This document shows, piece by piece, positions 63,601 through 64,000 of a DNA stretch of 64,000 bases. The translations under genes and the position numbers were made by a program. A model generated the notes under the pieces. The model did no database searches and was not told where the DNA came from. It saw only the letters and a program-made list of their open reading frames with translations. The DNA is from Pocillopora verrucosa (taxonomy: Eukaryota > Cnidaria > Anthozoa > Scleractinia > Pocilloporidae), in contig NC_089325.1 of assembly GCF_036669915.1 (NCBI RefSeq), positions 6,325,400 to 6,389,399 of the forward strand, written 5' to 3'. Each line of letters begins with the position of its first letter. The first letter of the stretch is position 1.

Positions 63601-63937
63601 AGTTGAACCTCTGTATATTCATATGTTGACTCTGGTTGAGATTTCACTGTTGATGTCTTCTGTGGTAATGGTTGAACCAGTGAATATTCATCTGTTGACT
63701 CTGGTTGAGATTTCACTTGTGATGTCTTCCGTGGTAATGGTTGAACCAGTGAATATTCATCTGTTGACTCTGATTGAGATTTCACTTGTGATGTCTTCCG
63801 TGGTAATGGTTGAACCAGTGAATATTCATCTGTTGACTCTGGTTGAGACTTCACTTGTGATGTCTTCCGTGGTAATGGTTGAACCAGTGAATATTCATCT
63901 GTTGACTCTGATTGAGCTTTCACTGGCTCTGATGCTC
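41509..63937 (-). CDS. ARAP-type ArfGAP/RhoGAP/ankyrin/PH/RA protein, 45 exons in view, 5' end outside window
   Basis: About 1231 residues can be joined without a frame break. Order: Tyr-rich tandem repeats, PH1, PH2, ArfGAP, ankyrin remnant, PH3, RhoGAP, RA, C-terminal PH, basic tail. This is the ARAP family (ArfGAP with RhoGAP, ankyrin and PH domains), PIP3-responsive proteins that switch off Arf and Rho GTPases at the plasma membrane and endosomes. Vertebrate ARAPs add an N-terminal SAM domain, which would lie beyond 64000 if present, and have two PH domains between ankyrin and RhoGAP; only one is found here. The right edge lies in an intron: the first visible exon begins at 63937 with two bases of a split codon. 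Exon lists are given with each domain below. ARAP1, 2 and 3 are vertebrate paralogs, so no numbered symbol is assigned. Confidence 0.95.
41725..42055. repeat. Foldback repeat family, copy 1 (strong hairpins)
   Basis: It contains a 10-bp perfect stem with a 4-base loop (GTGAGGCCCT...AGGGCCTCAC, 41893-41916) and a 28-bp stem with two mismatches (AAAGCTGACGTTTCGAG... at 41922, its complement ending CGTCAGCTTT near 41992). The 3' part (ACTCTTTACAATGGCCAATTTAC) and the 5' part (GTTTCTAGGGAAACTGTGG) recur at 49880-50075. Confidence 0.75.
42729..42991. repeat. MITE with TTTTCAATTGA termini
   Basis: It starts TTTTCAATTGAATGTCGAAAG and ends GACACTCAATTGAAAA, forming terminal inverted repeats of about 16 bp. 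The inside has several ATTGG/CCAAT motifs. Diverged relatives lie at 45689-45910, 46557-46790, 51561-51795 and, in part, 6120-6250. Confidence 0.75.
43306..44775 (-). CDS. ARAP C-terminal PH domain
   Basis: Exons 44775-44662, 44553-44486, 43817-43770 and 43369-43306. Translation starts GSLYIRDPKKNWKPSLVCL (strands 1-2) and ends with the helix DRNRWLAATL, whose Trp is the PH signature. The donor at 44485 (TTT|GTATGT) was chosen over a later GT at 44443 because only it keeps the frame into GFTVVVKT of the next exon. In the family this PH follows the RA domain and helps membrane recruitment. Confidence 0.88.
44217..44310 (+). mobile_element. tRNA-derived SINE fragment
   Basis: It has a box-A-like TAACTCATTTGG followed 40 bases on by a box-B-like GGGTTTGAATTC, then a T-rich tail (CTCTTTTTTATTC). 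The acceptor stem does not pair well and spacing suits a SINE head rather than a working tRNA. It lies in an ARAP intron. Confidence 0.6.
45489..47016 (-). CDS. ARAP linker and Ras-association (RA) domain
   Basis: Exons 47016-46987, 46882-46835, 46406-46326, 46073-45962 and 45595-45489. The first two give an acidic helix linker (VSEEEEEKAQ, then IEEATQKIRELIELK). The next three give the RA ubiquitin-like fold (GGEFTLDIYVKEK, MTAGRLRAEIV, DWVLFEVIDNGAM, ERAFQVREKV). In ARAPs the RA domain binds small GTPases such as Rap1 and stimulates the RhoGAP. Phases agree at all joints. Confidence 0.9.
46557..46790. repeat. Diverged copy of the TTTTCAATTGA-ended MITE
   Basis: It begins TTTTTAATTGAGTGTCAAAAG, then has the shared CTCTGTGATTGGTCTAG block also found at 42787. 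The right end is degraded. It lies in an ARAP intron. Confidence 0.6.
47454..49808 (-). CDS. ARAP RhoGAP domain
   Basis: Exons 49808-49718, 49551-49471, 49357-49223, 48595-48490, 47866-47782 and 47537-47454. The domain starts VFGVLLCQQGLG. The catalytic arginine finger lies in GVYRVNG; the conserved Lys/Arg block is LKQYLRQLPDPV; helix motifs are LPKVNHGTLK and NKMGVPNIAMIFGPTLM with the conserved Asn. All residues needed for GTPase activation of Rho-family proteins are present. Phases agree at every joint. Confidence 0.96.
48190..48430. repeat. GC-rich insert in an ARAP intron
   Basis: This 240-bp block is clearly richer in G and C (CCCTGGGTGGAGAG, GACGACCCGCTGGTCGG, CCAAGGCCGCGCG) than the surrounding AT-rich intron. 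It lacks a convincing coding motif and looks like a foreign dispersed repeat. The family was not recognised. Confidence 0.35.
49880..50075. repeat. Foldback repeat family, copy 2
   Basis: It shares GTTTCTAAAGAAACTGTGG at the start, then CACGCTCGAAATGTCAG and GGCCAATTTACGTTATCAAC with 41725-42055. The palindromic half is truncated. It lies in an ARAP intron. Confidence 0.65.
50100..51415 (-). CDS. ARAP PH3 domain (between ankyrin and RhoGAP)
   Basis: Exons 51415-51350, 50913-50857, 50735-50629 and 50169-50100. Translation runs EGFLQKKEG, SWRKRWFLLKDRHLKYA, then strands to the final helix EEELEGWYSALRSK with the signature Trp. The basic K-x(n)-RKRW pattern between strands 1 and 2 is of the PIP3-binding type. 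Only one PH is found in this interval. Confidence 0.93.
50398..50560. repeat. Dispersed repeat, AACACTTTAACCCCTAAGAGTG type
   Basis: It matches 62667-62830 (shared TAAGAGTGACT, ATGAGAATTAAGGAAATGATC-like and GTTGAACAAAT-like blocks). It is related at the 5' end to the TTAACCCTTTAACTCCC family. Confidence 0.6.
51127..51264. repeat. Foldback element with GGGCAACYGCCCACCTACCCC arms, copy 1
   Basis: The arms are nearly perfect inverted repeats of about 40 bp (GATCAACATCAGTCTCTGGG at left, CCCAGATACTGATATTGATC at right). A loop of about 50 bp reads AACCCAACATTAACC...GTTGAGTTAG. A second copy, with the loop in opposite orientation, is at 59431-59564. Confidence 0.85.
51561..51795. repeat. Diverged copy of the TTTTCAATTGA-ended MITE
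   Basis: It begins with AAAATTGAGTGTCGAAAGTAA and ends with a degraded TTTACGACAATTGATG, with CCAATAAG and GATTGG inside. It lies in an ARAP intron. Confidence 0.6.
51862..53443 (-). CDS. ARAP ankyrin-repeat remnant and linker
   Basis: Exons 53443-53375, 52986-52947, 52230-52190, 52049-52022 and 51914-51862. The conserved ARAP block TPLELAEEAGQTLQA plus ELLRQNGG marks the ankyrin region, preceded by a helix (DILSTMELILNKVD). The very short exons (28-41 bp) all keep phase. The last exon is an acidic linker (GDDQTATLNTE) leading to PH3. Confidence 0.9.
52320..52784. mobile_element. Pogo/Tigger-like MITE
   Basis: It has perfect 17-bp terminal inverted repeats, ATACAGTCGAACCTGTA and its complement at 52768-52784. 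Just inside, TTAAGCGGTCACT-type sequence recurs several times (ACGATCACCTCTATTAGAGG, GAACGATCACTTAAAGCG). This matches the CAGTCGAACCTGTATTAAGCGG ends known for Tc1/mariner-pogo elements. No transposase frame remains. Confidence 0.8.
53691..53888. repeat. Two ~90-bp direct repeats in an ARAP intron
   Basis: Copies at 53691-53780 and 53799-53888 share GGCGGGAGWCTGATA, GGATCACACC and CACAGAATCAGCTGT. They look like two remaining units of a local tandem duplication. Confidence 0.75.
54118..56823 (-). CDS. ARAP ArfGAP domain
   Basis: Exons 56823-56763, 56524-56471, 55860-55775, 55192-55104 and 54211-54118. The zinc finger is an exact C-x2-C-x16-C-x2-C (CADCG ... CVCVCAKC). It is followed by the signature GVHRNLGVHCSRARSLLMDE with the catalytic arginine region, then IWNPALIE, GNDNANQLLE and REFIYSKYWEKKYA, the usual ArfGAP end. 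It activates GTP hydrolysis on Arf proteins. All phases agree. Confidence 0.97.
54898..55098. repeat. MITE, TTAACCCTTTAACTCCC family, copy 1
   Basis: Starts TTAACCCTTTAACTCCCATG and ends AAGGGTTA. Internal blocks TTTCTCCTTACAATATCAAC, GAGAATAAAGAAAAATATCA and AGTAAGGAGAATT are shared with 58252-58443 and 62969-63179. Its right end sits only six bases left of the ARAP exon edge at 55104. Confidence 0.8.
56590..56695 (-). mobile_element. tRNA-derived SINE fragment
   Basis: On the minus strand a box-B GGTTCGACTCT (plus 56622-56632) is preceded by AACTCGGTGTCGAAGCATC in the box A to anticodon region. No complete cloverleaf can be drawn. It lies in an ARAP intron. Confidence 0.55.
57322..58788 (-). 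CDS. ARAP PH2 domain
   Basis: Exons 58788-58739, 58640-58592, 57840-57728 and 57406-57322. Translation: GWLKKQGHNVVADWKKR, YVAIKGDKICYYDTYE, the strands with CINAALAKVKTVDGHKNRF, and the closing helix DASSWIVAIETAIQIG with the signature Trp. The basic residues needed for strong PIP3 binding are fewer than in PH1. Confidence 0.93.
58010..58195. repeat. Dispersed repeat with AGTGATCAATATGTAACTTCTCC start
   Basis: Similar in order and content to 61945-62110 (AGTGATTACCATG, CTTTTCCCTATAATATCC, CACCAAATTCTC, GGAAATGTGTAGCA, GGGAGAA) and to 22316-22450. It lies in an ARAP intron. Confidence 0.65.
58252..58443. repeat. MITE, TTAACCCTTTAACTCCC family, copy 2
   Basis: This copy keeps both ends: TTAACCCTTTAACTCCC at left and GGGAATTAAAGGGTTAA at right, which are inverted repeats of each other. 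The length is 192 bp and there is no ORF. Confidence 0.85.
59197..59250 (-). CDS. ARAP PH1-PH2 linker exon
   Basis: A 54-bp phase-0 exon (GDGKNWRSGGEMSDPDKE), acceptor TTTTGCAG and donor GAG|GTAGAA. It is polar and charged with no domain. It is supported by splice sites and frame with its neighbours. Confidence 0.8.
59431..59564. repeat. Foldback element with GGGCAACTGCCCACCTACCCC arms, copy 2
   Basis: Left arm GATCAATATCAGTATCTGGG, right arm the complement ending CTGATATTGAC. The middle (CAACAACAGTCAATTGATAA...GGTTAATGTTGGG) is the reverse complement of the middle of copy 1 at 51127-51264. Confidence 0.85.
59816..61832 (-). CDS. ARAP PH1 domain
   Basis: Exons 61832-61795, 61193-61118, 60631-60563, 60123-60057 and 59868-59816. 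Translation: SEGYLWKQGGQKNNKGWRKR, WFVFDGKDLRYYKDK, strands with HIIPVNQIKDIENV and RTFIFASEN, then the helix EMNLWSQTLMEAI with the signature Trp. The K-x(n)-WRKRWF-x(n)-LRYY pattern is of the PIP3-binding PH class, as known for the first PH of ARAPs. Confidence 0.95.
61395..61680. repeat. MITE-like element with a perfect palindrome, in an ARAP intron
   Basis: Partner of the SPATA4-intron copy at 36290-36640, in opposite orientation. It holds a perfect inverted repeat at 61532-61580 (23-bp arms, 3-base centre). Confidence 0.75.
61690..61780. repeat. Foldback with GCTGAGTATTTTTATGAG arms
   Basis: A perfect 18-bp inverted repeat, GCTGAGTATTTTTATGAG at 61693-61710 and its complement at 61759-61776, about 48 bp apart. 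The pairing continues outward with TAT/ATA. It lies in the same ARAP intron as the preceding palindromic element. Confidence 0.8.
61945..62110. repeat. Dispersed repeat, second copy of the 58010 family
   Basis: Shares the ordered blocks listed for 58010-58195 and ends GGGGAGAAGTAACA. It lies in an ARAP intron. Confidence 0.6.
62268..63254 (-). CDS. ARAP exons between the repeat exon and PH1 (63254-63225 and 62330-62268)
   Basis: The first is a 30-bp microexon (IFSGPPGTKK) with acceptor TTTTTTCACAG and donor AAG|GTACTT. The second is 63 bp (RGDSTENVDYSKAIPNSLSPR), donor AGG|GTAAGT. Both are phase 0. The microexon could instead begin ten bases later at a second AG, but that would break the frame, so the upstream AG is preferred. 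No domain; a flexible linker. Confidence 0.7.
62413..62612. repeat. Minisatellite, 8 x 25 bp
   Basis: Eight head-to-tail copies of GTAGTTCAGAGTCATTTACT plus five bases (GTCAT), with a few C/T changes. There are no unique spacers, so this is not a CRISPR-type array. It lies in an ARAP intron. Confidence 0.92.
62667..62830. repeat. Dispersed repeat, second copy of the 50398 family
   Basis: AACCCTTTGACCTCTAAGAGTG start, then CTCCTTACAGAAAG, GGTCATGAGAATTAAGG and TTGTTGAACAAAT blocks as at 50398-50560. Confidence 0.6.
62969..63179. repeat. MITE, TTAACCCTTTAACTCCY family, copy 3
   Basis: TTAACCCTTTAACTCCTGTG at left, AGTTAAGGGTTAA at right, with the family's internal blocks. It sits just after the ARAP microexon in transcription order. 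Confidence 0.8.
63372..63937 (-). CDS. ARAP N-terminal tandem-repeat exon
   Basis: A 566-bp exon entered with two bases of a split codon. It encodes six 23-residue repeats (63920-63507) of the form KSQPESTDEYSLVQPLPRKT + SQV, then SLYEEVWKGD and an acidic stretch ending ADLPEMKK. Each unit has a tyrosine followed by xxV (DEYSLV, YEYTEV, YEYSMV), a pattern typical of SH2-binding sites, and a PLPRK proline/basic stretch. The exon ends at a GC donor (AAG|GCAAGT). No such repeat belongs to the core ARAP fold. The joining of this exon to PH1 is inferred from phase and strand. Confidence 0.8.
63507..63920. repeat. Coding minisatellite, 6 x 69 bp
   Basis: Six in-frame 69-bp units in the ARAP exon. 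Units 1-4 counted from the N-terminal side (63920 downward) are nearly identical; units 5 and 6 are more diverged (STYEYTEV, STYEYSMV). Confidence 0.92.
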
Positions 63938-64000
63938 CTGTTTAAATGTATCAAAGCAATAAATTTAAAGATTATCCTAACTCTTTCCAAAAAACAGGTG

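Overview
The window looks like intron-rich animal nuclear DNA, most likely from an anthozoan cnidarian (coral or sea anemone). This is inferred. Coding exons are small with ordinary GT-AG introns, the intergenic DNA is AT-rich and full of short inverted-repeat elements and tRNA-derived SINEs, and the Hox gene has a simple two-exon form with mixed central/posterior features. No species can be assigned from the sequence alone.

Layout, left to right: 1-9 kb has no recognisable gene. A LITAF-domain gene (+) lies at 9.1-9.7 kb, followed by a foldback repeat. A two-exon Hox-type homeobox gene (+) lies at 13.4-16.0 kb. HPF1, the PARP1/2 cofactor for serine ADP-ribosylation (-, six exons), lies at 19.3-22.2 kb. 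A CHIC1/CHIC2-type palmitoylated membrane protein (-, six exons) lies at 25.1-29.3 kb, with a LINE tail and SINE pieces in its introns. A single-exon rhodopsin-like GPCR (-) lies at 31.3-32.2 kb. SPATA4, a calponin-homology-type protein (+, seven exons), lies at 34.1-38.7 kb. An ARAP-type ArfGAP/RhoGAP protein (-) fills 41.5 kb to the right edge, with 45 exons in view and its 5' end outside the window.

Exons were assigned by reading splice sites and checking phase at every junction. HPF1 gives 355 residues, CHIC 168, SPATA4 206, Hox 227, and the visible part of ARAP about 1231, all without a frame break. These genes belong to unrelated processes (membrane trafficking, axial patterning, DNA-damage signalling, receptor turnover, ciliary/sperm biology, Arf/Rho signalling). 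I see no operon-like or cluster logic connecting them.

The observations most worth following up are the posterior-type signature of the Hox protein, six 23-residue tyrosine-containing repeats in the ARAP N-terminus, a tandem duplication copying the end of SPATA4 exon 3 with its splice donor, a GPCR lacking both the E/DRY arginine and NPxxY, and several families of foldback elements, one with a perfect 23-bp-arm palindrome. I did not find a convincing new multi-gene system.
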